A stretch of DNA of 6,947 bases from Methanosarcinales archaeon (GCA_030640725.1 DAOWIV010000200.1:1-6947); one strand, 5' to 3'. Shown: positions 1 to 5,641, counted from the stretch's first letter. The notes: generated from the letters alone by a model not told the origin. A program made the numbers and translations.

Positions 1-15
1 AGCTTGCATGACCTC

Positions 16-90
16 GGGACCGTAGGGTAGCTTGGTCCATCCTGCCAGGTCGGGGATCTGGCGACCGGCGTTCAAATCGCCGCGGTCCCA
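16..90 (+). tRNA. tRNA-Pro (anticodon GGG, probable)
   Basis: A full cloverleaf can be drawn. The acceptor stem GGGACCG (16-22) pairs perfectly with CGGTCCC (83-89), and A90 is the discriminator. The D arm is 25-42. The anticodon stem CCAGG (45-49) pairs with TCTGG (57-61). The T stem CGGCG/CGCCG (66-70/78-82) encloses a canonical TTCAAAT loop. The seven-base anticodon loop TCGGGGA (50-56) puts GGG at 52-54 and G at position 37, which fits proline tRNAs. The odd point is C where the nearly invariant U33 should be; moving the register to restore U33 destroys the anticodon stem. CCA is not encoded. Only 15 bases lie upstream, so the promoter is outside the window. A TTTT at 105-108 may help termination. 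Confidence 0.88.
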
Positions 91-155
91 TTCGGGAAGG
101 GGTTTTGTGGATTGCAGAGGCTTGGAAACTGCGCCGGAATATAGCGCTCCCCGAG

Positions 156-899
156 TCACCTGCCGGATTTCCTGAAATAAATCGCTTTCGCGTCGAAGTA
201 TTCGGGATCAAAGCCCTCACCGAGCCACTCCAGCAGTTCTTCATCCTCCGCAGAATCGGGGTCATGCAGAGCCTCCAGTAGTTCTTCATAGCCCCACACC
301 CCGCCACAATCCTCAGGAGGGCAGGCTCGCTTTCCTTTGATGCATACCGGATACTTGGTGTCTCCATCTCTCGGAAGAATCTTCTCCAGTAGTATCCGGT
401 GTCCCCAGTCATCGCCAAAGTCGTACGTATATTCCGCCGATTGGTTTTCCATCGAGAAGTATCCGGATATCGGTTCTTTTTGTTCTTGGAGAACCTCGCT
501 GAAGCCAAAATCTTCGCTTGGAACTCCTATGCGCATCTCTAACCCGGTCACAGGGTCAGCCATCTCAAATTCATGGAGATGGTAGCCTTCCCAGCCCATA
601 ACATCCTGGATCGCGACATGCAGGTCATGAAACGTGTATGTTTCCGGGACCTGTATCCGCCGCCAGATCGGCGGTCTTATGCGTTTAAGCGTTATCTTAA
701 ACTGATACACCTGATCGAATTTTCTTTTGCCAGCCATATCATCATCCTCGTGATATTCGTGATCATTATTGTCATCATCGTCCCGGTCTTCACTCTCATC
801 ACCTCCGCGGTCCCAGCCACCAACCTCTTCGAAATACTCACCATATTCCTCCTCAAATGTGTCTTTCCATCCAAGCTCTCCTCCTGAGAGTGCGTTCAT
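156..899 (-). CDS. PRiA4_ORF3-family (plasmid pRiA4b ORF-3-like) protein
   Basis: The protein is 247 residues. From about residue 64 to the C-terminus it matches the pRiA4b ORF-3-like family. Signatures include VYQFKITLKRIRPPIWRRI (64-82), FHDLH near 90-94, HLHEFEM at 107-113, YTYDFGDDWGH at 157-167, and a late RACPPEDCGG block (191-200) followed by YEELLEAL. The biochemical role of the family is not established; members are often near mobile or plasmid genes. Residues 31-54 are an unusual Asp/Glu/Asn-rich stretch. Met55 (codon at 735-737) could be an alternative start giving a family-typical protein. The start at 899 is chosen because its ATG overlaps the stop of the upstream HEAT-repeat gene as ATGA, which implies translational coupling. 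An AGGAGGAG lies just inside the coding region but has no in-frame start after it. The family call is firm; the function is unknown. Confidence 0.88.
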   Translation of the reverse strand: MNALSGGELGWKDTFEEEYGEYFEEVGGWDRGGDESEDRDDDDNNDHEYHEDDDMAGKRKFDQVYQFKITLKRIRPPIWRRIQVPETYTFHDLHVAIQDVMGWEGYHLHEFEMADPVTGLEMRIGVPSEDFGFSEVLQEQKEPISGYFSMENQSAEYTYDFGDDWGHRILLEKILPRDGDTKYPVCIKGKRACPPEDCGGVWGYEELLEALHDPDSAEDEELLEWLGEGFDPEYFDAKAIYFRKSGR

Positions 900-1636
900 G
901 ATGGCGCCGGCAGGAAGCAGGATATCCAGTGATTCCAGTGGCAGATCTTGTAATCGACGTAGTTACTCGGGAAGACGTCTCTTGCCTTCTCGATGTGCGG
1001 TATCGCTCGTTCATCCTGCTGCCGCACCATGCAGTCGAGCAGGTGGAAAAAATCCACGTTTACGTATTTCCAGTCATGTTTTGTCGGATCAAATGGTCCG
1101 TCCGGCAGTTCTGACATGTACTCATCCAGCAACCTATTCAGGAACTTGATCGACTCATCACACCGGATCTCACCGATTGCGTTGAGCGCGTCTGAGGTTA
1201 TGCGATCGATACCTTTCTCTCCCCTGATCGGGTGTGAAATCCTGTATTCTACCCTTTTTATCACTTCAGGGATGCAGACATGACCAAATTCCTTGAGTGC
1301 GTCCTTTGCGTGCTTGCCCAGATCCGAATCCTCCAGCACATCAGCGAGCGGGATGATCGCACTCTCATCACCGATCTTTCCCAGTGCATCGGCAGCAAAA
1401 GAGCTGCTCCAGTTGTCAGGGTCGCTTAGCATCCTGATCAATTCAGGGACCGCGGGGCTGCCGATAGACGCCAGTCCATCCACGATTGCGTCCAGTTCCG
1501 CTTCCCGCTCTCTTAAATAACCAACATCATCATACTTCTTCAGATCGCAGGTCAACTTTGCAATCTTCTCTTTGTCACTTTTCCCTGACTTTTCAGGATT
1601 CTTCGGCTCCATTGGTTTTTTCACCTTTATCGGCAT
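896..1636 (-). CDS. HEAT-repeat protein
   Basis: The protein is 246 residues from the ATG at 1636. The N-terminus (about 1-35) is Lys/Pro-rich and looks disordered. Tandem helical repeats follow, with HEAT/PBS-lyase-type motifs such as LASIGSPAVPELIRML, ADALGKIGDESAIIPLADVL and SDALNAIGEI. The C-terminal third is more diverged, with several Trp and Cys residues near the end. HEAT repeats form an alpha-solenoid that usually binds proteins; no catalytic motif is visible and no signal peptide or membrane segment is seen. AGGAG ends 10 bases before the ATG and decides this start. The same frame continues to a TTG at 1681 (15 more codons), but that start has no good ribosome site. The last bases overlap the next gene as ATGA, so the two are made together and may act as partners. 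Specific function unknown. Confidence 0.85.
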   Translation of the reverse strand: MPIKVKKPMEPKNPEKSGKSDKEKIAKLTCDLKKYDDVGYLREREAELDAIVDGLASIGSPAVPELIRMLSDPDNWSSSFAADALGKIGDESAIIPLADVLEDSDLGKHAKDALKEFGHVCIPEVIKRVEYRISHPIRGEKGIDRITSDALNAIGEIRCDESIKFLNRLLDEYMSELPDGPFDPTKHDWKYVNVDFFHLLDCMVRQQDERAIPHIEKARDVFPSNYVDYKICHWNHWISCFLPAPS

Positions 1637-1702
1637 TCTGACCAATCTCCTGTATCCACTAACCGGTAGCGCATCGCTCAAAGCTCAAAGGATGACCCGG
1701 TT

Positions 1703-1735
1703 TCGTTAAGTAAGGCAATCCGAAACAATAAGTAG
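1703..1735 (-). promoter_or_regulatory. Probable promoter region of the HEAT/PRiA4_ORF3 operon
   Basis: Two AT-rich, TATA-like stretches read on the minus strand, CTACTTATTGTT (about 1724-1735) and TTACTTAACG (about 1704-1713). Either would place a transcription start 40-70 bases before the ATG at 1636. Neither is a strong archaeal TATA box, so this is a positional call only. The rest of the 1637-1888 spacer holds three short potential hairpins (1769-1783, 1790-1805, 1809-1822) and the tRNA-Ser promoter; no gene is seen in it. Confidence 0.3.
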
Positions 1736-1854
1736 TTTAGCATCACCGGGGATTGTGAACTCAGGTGCACGGGTCAAAACCGTAAATGAGTGCGGAAAAC
1801 GGCACGTTGGCATCAGGATGCCGCGGAGATATGTGCCCCTTCCATTTCAGAAAA

Positions 1855-1864
1855 GATTAATATC
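1855..1864 (+). promoter_or_regulatory. TATA box of the tRNA-Ser gene
   Basis: GATTAATATC at 1855-1864 is a good archaeal TATA element, preceded by an A-rich stretch that could serve as the BRE. Its centre lies about 28 bases before the first base of the tRNA, the usual distance for a start at or just before the mature 5' end. Confidence 0.55.
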
Positions 1865-1888
1865 TATGTCGTCTACTGGTACTGTGAT

Positions 1889-2000
1889 GACGAGGTAGCC
1901 AAGCCCGGTATGGCGCTGGATTGCTAAACGTTTGAACAGGATTTTGTGCAAACATCCAGTGGTGCATCGCACCTCGGGGGTTCAAATCCCCCTCTCGTCG
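1889..2000 (+). tRNA. tRNA-Ser(GCT) with an intron
   Basis: The acceptor stem GACGAGG (1889-1895) pairs with TCTCGTC (1993-1999), with one G-U at the inner end, and G2000 is the discriminator. The D loop contains AGCCCGGTA. The anticodon stem CTGGA (1916-1920) pairs with TCCAG (1955-1959). The loop reads TTGCTAA once the intron is removed, giving anticodon GCT at 1923-1925. A long variable arm GGTGC-ATC-GCACC (1961-1973) is diagnostic for a class II tRNA and fits serine. The T arm is GGGGG-TTCAAAT-CCCCC (1976-1992). CCA is not encoded. Spliced length is 85 nt. The tRNA starts the plus-strand block and reads the same way as the ribosomal operon that follows. Confidence 0.95.
1927..1953 (+). 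other. Archaeal tRNA intron (27 nt) at position 37/38
   Basis: A complete bulge-helix-bulge splice motif can be drawn. TTGC (1921-1924) in the anticodon loop pairs with GCAA (1949-1952) at the intron end, giving the 4-bp central helix. The three-base bulges are TAA (1925-1927) and ACA... read as 1952/1953-1954 in the alternative register, with cuts after A1926 and after C1953. This is the substrate of archaeal tRNA-splicing endonuclease. The intron carries no box C/D motif that I can see. Confidence 0.85.
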
Positions 2001-2081
2001 TGACGCTGTTCCATCGTTTCTGCGCTGTGGCAGGCACCGGAAACCACCACGGAATCTCTAAAATGTCGATCGGTGGGGACC

Positions 2082-2129
2082 TGCGGGTTTGCACCATGCG
2101 ACGCGGCAGCCCATGCCGCACCAAACGCA
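2082..2129 (+). other. Stem-loop in the spacer before rpl30e
   Basis: GCGGCA (2103-2108) and TGCCGC (2114-2119) form a perfect 6-bp stem over a five-base loop. Outside it TGCG and TTTG (2082-2085, 2088-2091) can pair with CAAA and CGCA (2122-2125, 2126-2129), giving a longer interrupted stem. It lies upstream of the TATA box of the ribosomal operon, so it is not part of that mRNA leader. It could be a terminator-like structure for tRNA-Ser read-through, a small RNA, or chance. No T-tract follows. No gene is seen elsewhere in 2001-2197. Confidence 0.35.
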
Positions 2130-2133
2130 TAAA

Positions 2134-2143
2134 GCATAAATAG
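2134..2143 (+). promoter_or_regulatory. TATA box of the rpl30e-nusA-rps12-rps7 operon
   Basis: GCATAAATAG at 2134-2143 is a good archaeal TATA element with a purine/A-rich flank. It predicts a transcript start near 2165 and a leader of roughly 30 bases before the rpl30e ATG at 2198. The leader is A-rich, with only a weak ribosome site (GAG near 2186). Confidence 0.55.
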
Positions 2144-2197
2144 AGTGACATACCAGTTCACATCGAAAACTACAGTTCAAAAAAAGAGTTGAAATAC

Positions 2198-2536
2198 ATG
2201 GAAATTGATCTAAATAAAGCACTTCGAAAAACAATCAGATCCGGTAAAGTTCTCATCGGATCGAATACGTGTCTCGGCGCTGTGAAAAATAACAATGATC
2301 TGACGGTTGTGCTTGCTGCCAACTGTCCGTCCCACATACGATCGCAGATACACGATTCGGGCGTACCGATCATCGAGTATCCGGGAATGAGTGTGGATCT
2401 CGGAACTGCGTGCGGGAAACCGTTTACCATTGCCGCGATGGCGATCATCGACCCCGGCGATTCAAACATCATGACGGTCTTCGATTCGGAGGAAGAAACG
2501 CCGTCCGAAGAGGCACCTGACGAACTTGAGGGATAG
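2198..2536 (+). CDS. rpl30e: Large-subunit ribosomal protein L30e (eL30)
   Basis: The protein is 112 residues. The start MEIDLNKALRKTIRSGKVL is typical of archaeal L30e. It continues with SNTCLGAVKNNNDLTVVLA (22-40), ANCP (41-44), VPIIEYPGMSVDLGTACGKP (56-75) and TIAAMAIIDPGDSN. This is the L7Ae/L30e RNA-binding fold that sits in the 50S subunit. The ATG at 2198 is preferred over an in-frame TTG at 2189 because it gives the family-typical N-terminus. Residues 97-112 are a Glu/Pro-rich acidic tail beyond the usual end of about 100 residues. In many archaea this gene follows the RNA polymerase A'' gene; here a tRNA is upstream. The end of the gene contains the ribosome site (GAGG at 2528-2531) of nusA. 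Confidence 0.95.
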   Translation: MEIDLNKALRKTIRSGKVLIGSNTCLGAVKNNNDLTVVLAANCPSHIRSQIHDSGVPIIEYPGMSVDLGTACGKPFTIAAMAIIDPGDSNIMTVFDSEEETPSEEAPDELEG

Positions 2537-2538
2537 GC

Positions 2539-2964
2539 GTGGGTGAAATCAAACTCACCACCGAGGGTATCAGGTACATTGCACTCTTCGAGAGTCTTAC
2601 AGGCGCTGTTGCACGCGACTGTATCGACGACGGGGACCGGATACTCTGTGTGGTACAAAATGGCGATATGGGGCTTGCAATCGGGCGCGATGGCGAACAT
2701 GTCAAACGTGCCAGCAAATCAGCGGGCAAGCATATCGAAGTTGTGGAGTACTCAGACGACCTTGCCGCGTTTATGAAGAACGTGACCCAGCCGGCAAATA
2801 TGGTTGGGATCGAGTCGGTTGTGCGCGGTGGCAGGCGGATCGTGTATGTGGATGTACCCGCGGATCAGAAGGGGCTTGCAATCGGGAAGGATGGCAGAAA
2901 CATCGAGAAGATGCGGCTGCTTGCACATCGGCATCATGACATCGACGATGTGATCATCAGATAA
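2539..2964 (+). CDS. nusA: Archaeal NusA-like transcription factor
   Basis: The protein is 141 residues, the normal size for the short archaeal NusA, which lacks the bacterial N-terminal polymerase-binding and S1 domains. It consists of two KH RNA-binding domains. KH1 carries GRDG at 49-52 and KH2 carries GKDG at 116-119, both in an AIG-x-DG context. The N-terminus LTTEGIRYIALFESLTG is typical. The protein is predicted to bind RNA and act in transcription termination or antitermination, by analogy with bacterial NusA; the archaeal role is less well defined. It starts at GTG, two bases after the rpl30e stop, with GAGG seven bases before it. It is co-transcribed with the ribosomal genes, its conserved context in archaea. 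Confidence 0.95.
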   Translation: MGEIKLTTEGIRYIALFESLTGAVARDCIDDGDRILCVVQNGDMGLAIGRDGEHVKRASKSAGKHIEVVEYSDDLAAFMKNVTQPANMVGIESVVRGGRRIVYVDVPADQKGLAIGKDGRNIEKMRLLAHRHHDIDDVIIR

Positions 2965-2998
2965 TGTTTAAGTTTGAAACCGATCAAATGGTGACTAT

Positions 2999-3427
2999 AT
3001 GAGTAAAGGAAAATACGCTGCCCGCAAACTGCGGAAGGATCGACAGAAAGCCAGATGGAGTGATCATAATTACAGCAGCCGCACTCTCCGCCTGAATATC
3101 AAGGCAGACCCACTCGTCGGCGCTCCGCAGGGACGTGGAATCGTCCTGCAGAAAGTCGGTATCGAGGCAAAACAGCCGAATTCTGCGATACGCAAGTGTG
3201 TCAGGATACAACTGGTTAAAAACGGAAAGCAGGTTACTGCGTTTTGCCCGGGCGACGGCGCTATCAATTTCATCGATGAGCATGATGAGGTGACTGTCGA
3301 GCGTATCGGTGGTCGGATGCACGGCGCCAAAGGCGACCTGCCAGGTGTCAGGTTCAAGGTGACCGCGGTAAACGACGTGTCGTTGCATGAAATGGTTATC
3401 GGGCGTAGAGAGAAGCCACTCAGGTGA
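2999..3427 (+). CDS. rps12: Small-subunit ribosomal protein uS12
   Basis: The protein is 142 residues, the archaeal/eukaryotic length. Conserved features include the Lys/Arg-rich N-terminus, PLVGAPQGRGIVLQKVGIEA, KQPNSAIRKCVRIQL (58-72), FCPGDGAINFIDEHDEV and GDLPGVRFKV (112-121). This protein lines the decoding centre of the 30S subunit and affects accuracy. The ribosome site GGTGA (2990-2994) is four bases before the ATG. The short AT-rich gap after nusA (2965-2998) could hold a weak internal promoter, but the spacing fits continuous transcription. Confidence 0.98.
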   Translation: MSKGKYAARKLRKDRQKARWSDHNYSSRTLRLNIKADPLVGAPQGRGIVLQKVGIEAKQPNSAIRKCVRIQLVKNGKQVTAFCPGDGAINFIDEHDEVTVERIGGRMHGAKGDLPGVRFKVTAVNDVSLHEMVIGRREKPLR

Positions 3428-3433
3428 TCTTGG

Positions 3434-4000
3434 ATGACTGAACAACTGTTATTTGATAAATGGGACCTCTCAGAGGTTGAAAGCATGGATCTGGGCACCA
3501 GGAGATACATCAACTTAAGCCCGAGAATCGTGCTACATACCGGTGGCAAACATGCTAACCAGCAGTTCAATAAATCCGACATGCCGATCGTTGAGCGGCT
3601 GATCAATCGGATTATGCGAGAGGAAGCGAACAGCGGCAAAAAGCAGATAGCTTACAGGGTCGTCAGGTCTGCCTTCGAGATTATCCACGATAAAACGAAG
3701 AAAAATCCGGTTCAGATCCTTGTTAATGCTATTGGAAATGCAGGACCTCGGGAGGAGGTTGTCCGTCTCAAATACGGTGGTATTGCCGTGCCAAAGGCTG
3801 TCGATACCGCGTCCCAGCGCAGGGTGGATATCGCGCTCAAGCTGATCACAAACGGTGCACACCGGGCTGCATTCAAGAGCCGGCGATCCATAGAGAACTG
3901 TCTCGCAGACGAAATCATGGCTGCTGCATCGTATGATGTCAGGTGCCACTCGATAAATCAGAAACAGAGCATCGAACGGGTTGCAAAGTCTGCGCGATAA
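3434..4000 (+). CDS. rps7: Small-subunit ribosomal protein uS7
   Basis: The protein is 188 residues, typical of archaeal uS7. Conserved blocks are LFDKWDLSEV near the start, NLSPRIVLHTGGKHA (27-41), the NPVQILVNAIGNAGPREEV core (91-109), RLKYGGIAVPKAVDTASQRR (111-130) and the C-terminal SINQKQSIERVAKSAR. It nucleates assembly of the 30S head and contacts E-site tRNA. The ribosome site GGTGA (3424-3428) overlaps the rps12 stop and is well spaced from the ATG, so the two genes are tightly coupled. The usual downstream neighbour fusA (EF-2) is not present; a hairpin and an unrelated gene follow. Confidence 0.98.
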   Translation: MTEQLLFDKWDLSEVESMDLGTRRYINLSPRIVLHTGGKHANQQFNKSDMPIVERLINRIMREEANSGKKQIAYRVVRSAFEIIHDKTKKNPVQILVNAIGNAGPREEVVRLKYGGIAVPKAVDTASQRRVDIALKLITNGAHRAAFKSRRSIENCLADEIMAAASYDVRCHSINQKQSIERVAKSAR

Positions 4001-4009
4001 TTAATTAGC

Positions 4010-4047
4010 ATGTGTTTAGCTGAGGCGAAAAAATTAGCTAAACACAT
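4010..4047. repeat. Perfect 12-bp inverted repeat after rps7
   Basis: ATGTGTTTAGCT (4010-4021) and AGCTAAACACAT (4036-4047) are exact inverted copies around a 14-base centre that includes a run of A. Flanking TTAAT (4001-4005) and ATTAA (4050-4054) can extend the dyad. It starts ten bases after the rps7 stop. No T-run follows the right arm on the plus strand, so it is not a classic T-tract terminator. As RNA it could cap the 3' end of the ribosomal operon mRNA; as DNA it could be an operator for what lies downstream. Confidence 0.8.
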
Positions 4048-4061
4048 ACATTAATTGTAAT

Positions 4062-4148
4062 AGGGTGGCTGTGGCATAGCCGCGCTAACTGCCGCATACG
4101 GTCATACGCGGTGTTAGAGGCGCAGGGTCGCAAATCTTGCCGATCCTG
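4062..4148 (+). ncRNA. Structured tRNA-like element, possibly a degenerate tRNA or small RNA
   Basis: This is GC-rich and highly foldable compared with its AT-rich left flank. AGGGTGG (4062-4068) can pair with CGATCCT (4141-4147) with one mismatch, like an acceptor stem. CTAAC (4085-4089) pairs with GTTAG (4113-4117) like an anticodon stem, four bases follow like a short variable loop, and GCAGG/CTTGC (4122-4126/4136-4140) forms a 5-bp stem like a T arm. The supposed T loop has nine bases (GTCGCAAAT) instead of TTCAAAT. The D-arm region is too short, and no seven-base anticodon loop with U33 can be drawn. An alternative fold gives a first hairpin GTGGCT/AGCCGC (4065-4070/4078-4083). I cannot assign a known RNA family. 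It could also be chance structure or a leader. Confidence 0.3.
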
Positions 4149-4154
4149 GTGCTG

Positions 4155-4163
4155 CATTTTATT
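4155..4163 (+). promoter_or_regulatory. Possible TATA box of the aldehyde dehydrogenase gene
   Basis: CATTTTATT at 4155-4163 is the best AT-rich element close to the gene and predicts a start near 4186, about 30 bases before the ATG. Between them lie three spaced copies of GTCA (4181, 4192, 4199), a possible regulator site. The call is positional and weak; ATTAATTGTAAT near 4050-4061 is an alternative that would give a long structured leader. Confidence 0.35.
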
Positions 4164-4216
4164 GGAGTGACCATTGAAGAGTCAAGAGTCGGTCAAAGGT
4201 CAGCGAGTGGATCATC

Positions 4217-5641
4217 ATGGCAACGCACTACAAATTATGGATCAATGGTGAATGGGCGGAAGCAGAGTCCGGAAGCGTATTTTCGGTGATTAATCCGGCA
4301 ACTGGGTCGGAATTTGCAACCGCATCCGCGGCAAAGCGCGTTGATGCACGAAAAGCGATCGATGCAGCACGTGATGCGTTTGACAATACGGACTGGAGCT
4401 CCAGTCCACCACTCAGAGCAAGCGTCCTGCAGAAAGCAGCGGATCTGCTCAGAAGGGACGTGGACATTCTTGCGCGCACCGAAACGCTGGACAACGGAAT
4501 GCCGATTGGATGGGCGAAGCGATTCGTTCTGGACACCGCAGACTTCTTTGAGTATTTTGCAGGTCTCACGAGACCGCTTGAGGAGCAACTCGATGAGCAC
4601 AGCACGGTCTTCTACGAGCCGGTCGGTGTTGCGGCAGGGATCGTCCCGTGGAACCTGCCGCTCAAGATGGCATCATGGAAGGTCGCGCCAGCGCTTGCCG
4701 CAGGAGATACAGTCGTGCTCAAGCCGTCGAGCCAGACCCCGCTTACAACGCTAAAACTCGGCGAGATATTCCATCTGGCAGGATGTCCGGACGGTGTGAT
4801 GAACGTGATCGCAGGGCAGGGGAGCGTGGTAGGGGCAGAGCTTGCAGGCAGCACAAAGGTCGATAAGGTTGCGTTCACCGGCGGAACCGAGACTGGAAAA
4901 GAGGTTATGCGGCTCGCATCAGCGAACCTTAAGAAGATCACACTCGAATGCGGCGGAAAGTCTGCAAATATCATCCTTGAGGATGCGGACATCGCAAAAG
5001 CAGTGAAAGGAGCGGTCTTTGCAATCTTCTTTAACGCAGGACAGGTCTGCACAGCAGGTTCGAGGCTGCTTTTGCCAGAGCGCATCCACGACCGGTTCAT
5101 GGAGCATTTAATCCGGGAAACCGAAAAGCTGAGAATCGGGGACGGATTCGACGATCCTGACATGGGACCTGTGATCAGTGCCGGACAGCTGGAAAATGAC
5201 CTTGAATATATCAGATACGGGATCCGGGATGGTGCAAAACTTGTTTCCGGTGGAAAACGTCTTGATATAGGGGCTGGAGGGGTCAGCGGTTTCTTTGTCG
5301 AGCCGACAGTATTTGACGACGTTGCGCCTGACATGCGCATAGCGCAGGAAGAGATCTTCGGACCTGTGCTATCTGTGCTCACGTACGGCGATGAGGACGA
5401 GGCTATCGAGATTGCAAACGGCACAAAGTATGGGCTTGCCGGAGCGGTCTGGTCAAAGGATATACCACACGCAAAGCAGGTTGCAAGCCGCATTGCGGCA
5501 GGAACCGTGTGGATAAACACGTACCACGGCGCACCCAAACATGCGCCGTTTGGTGGGTATAAGGAGAGCGGGATCGGCAGGGAACTTGGGATGCACGGGC
5601 TTCGGGAATACCTCGAAGTGAAGCACATAATGGTTGGGTGA
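4217..5641 (+). CDS. NAD(P)-dependent aldehyde dehydrogenase
   Basis: The protein is 474 residues, a complete soluble member of the ALDH superfamily, which oxidises aldehydes to carboxylates. Visible landmarks are PWN with Asn146 (oxyanion hole), VLKPS with Lys169 (cofactor), FTGGTETG at 220-227 (Rossmann turn), LECGGK with the general base Glu244, GQVCTAGSR with the catalytic Cys278, EEIFGPV with Glu379 (ribose contact), and INTYHG plus PFGGYKESGIGRELG near the C-terminus. All catalytic residues are present. The protein resembles the betaine/phenylacetaldehyde-type branch, but the substrate cannot be read from sequence. Neighbouring genes give no pathway clue. The ATG has only a weak ribosome site (GTGGAT). 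It starts 216 bases after rps7, in the place where fusA is usual, and seems to be transcribed separately from the ribosomal operon. Confidence 0.97.
   Translation: MATHYKLWINGEWAEAESGSVFSVINPATGSEFATASAAKRVDARKAIDAARDAFDNTDWSSSPPLRASVLQKAADLLRRDVDILARTETLDNGMPIGWAKRFVLDTADFFEYFAGLTRPLEEQLDEHSTVFYEPVGVAAGIVPWNLPLKMASWKVAPALAAGDTVVLKPSSQTPLTTLKLGEIFHLAGCPDGVMNVIAGQGSVVGAELAGSTKVDKVAFTGGTETGKEVMRLASANLKKITLECGGKSANIILEDADIAKAVKGAVFAIFFNAGQVCTAGSRLLLPERIHDRFMEHLIRETEKLRIGDGFDDPDMGPVISAGQLENDLEYIRYGIRDGAKLVSGGKRLDIGAGGVSGFFVEPTVFDDVAPDMRIAQEEIFGPVLSVLTYGDEDEAIEIANGTKYGLAGAVWSKDIPHAKQVASRIAAGTVWINTYHGAPKHAPFGGYKESGIGRELGMHGLREYLEVKHIMVG

Noticed and set aside
573..1149. Plus-strand open frames opposite the PRiA4_ORF3 and HEAT genes
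   Set aside because: They are low-complexity Ser/Ile-rich shadows of the acidic stretch and the HEAT repeats, without ribosome sites or family signatures.
1637..1681. TTG start extending the HEAT protein by 15 residues
   Set aside because: The ATG at 1636 has AGGAG at a usable distance, while the TTG has no good ribosome site.
1769..1822. Three successive short hairpins in the spacer before tRNA-Ser
   Set aside because: Each has only 4-5 bp and there is no promoter or terminator framing them, so chance folding is likely.
1884..1890. Box C-like GTGATGA, hinting at a C/D small RNA
   Set aside because: It overlaps the 5' end of tRNA-Ser, and no box D or C'/D' partner with guide spacing is present.
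1924..2151. Open frames on both strands over tRNA-Ser and its downstream spacer
   Set aside because: They overlap a convincing tRNA gene and the promoter of the ribosomal operon, and the peptides match nothing I know.
2189..2197. TTG start three codons upstream for rpl30e
   Set aside because: The ATG at 2198 gives the typical L30e N-terminus.
3070..3639. Minus-strand open frame across rps12 and rps7
   Set aside because: It is antisense to two universally conserved ribosomal genes and shows no domain.
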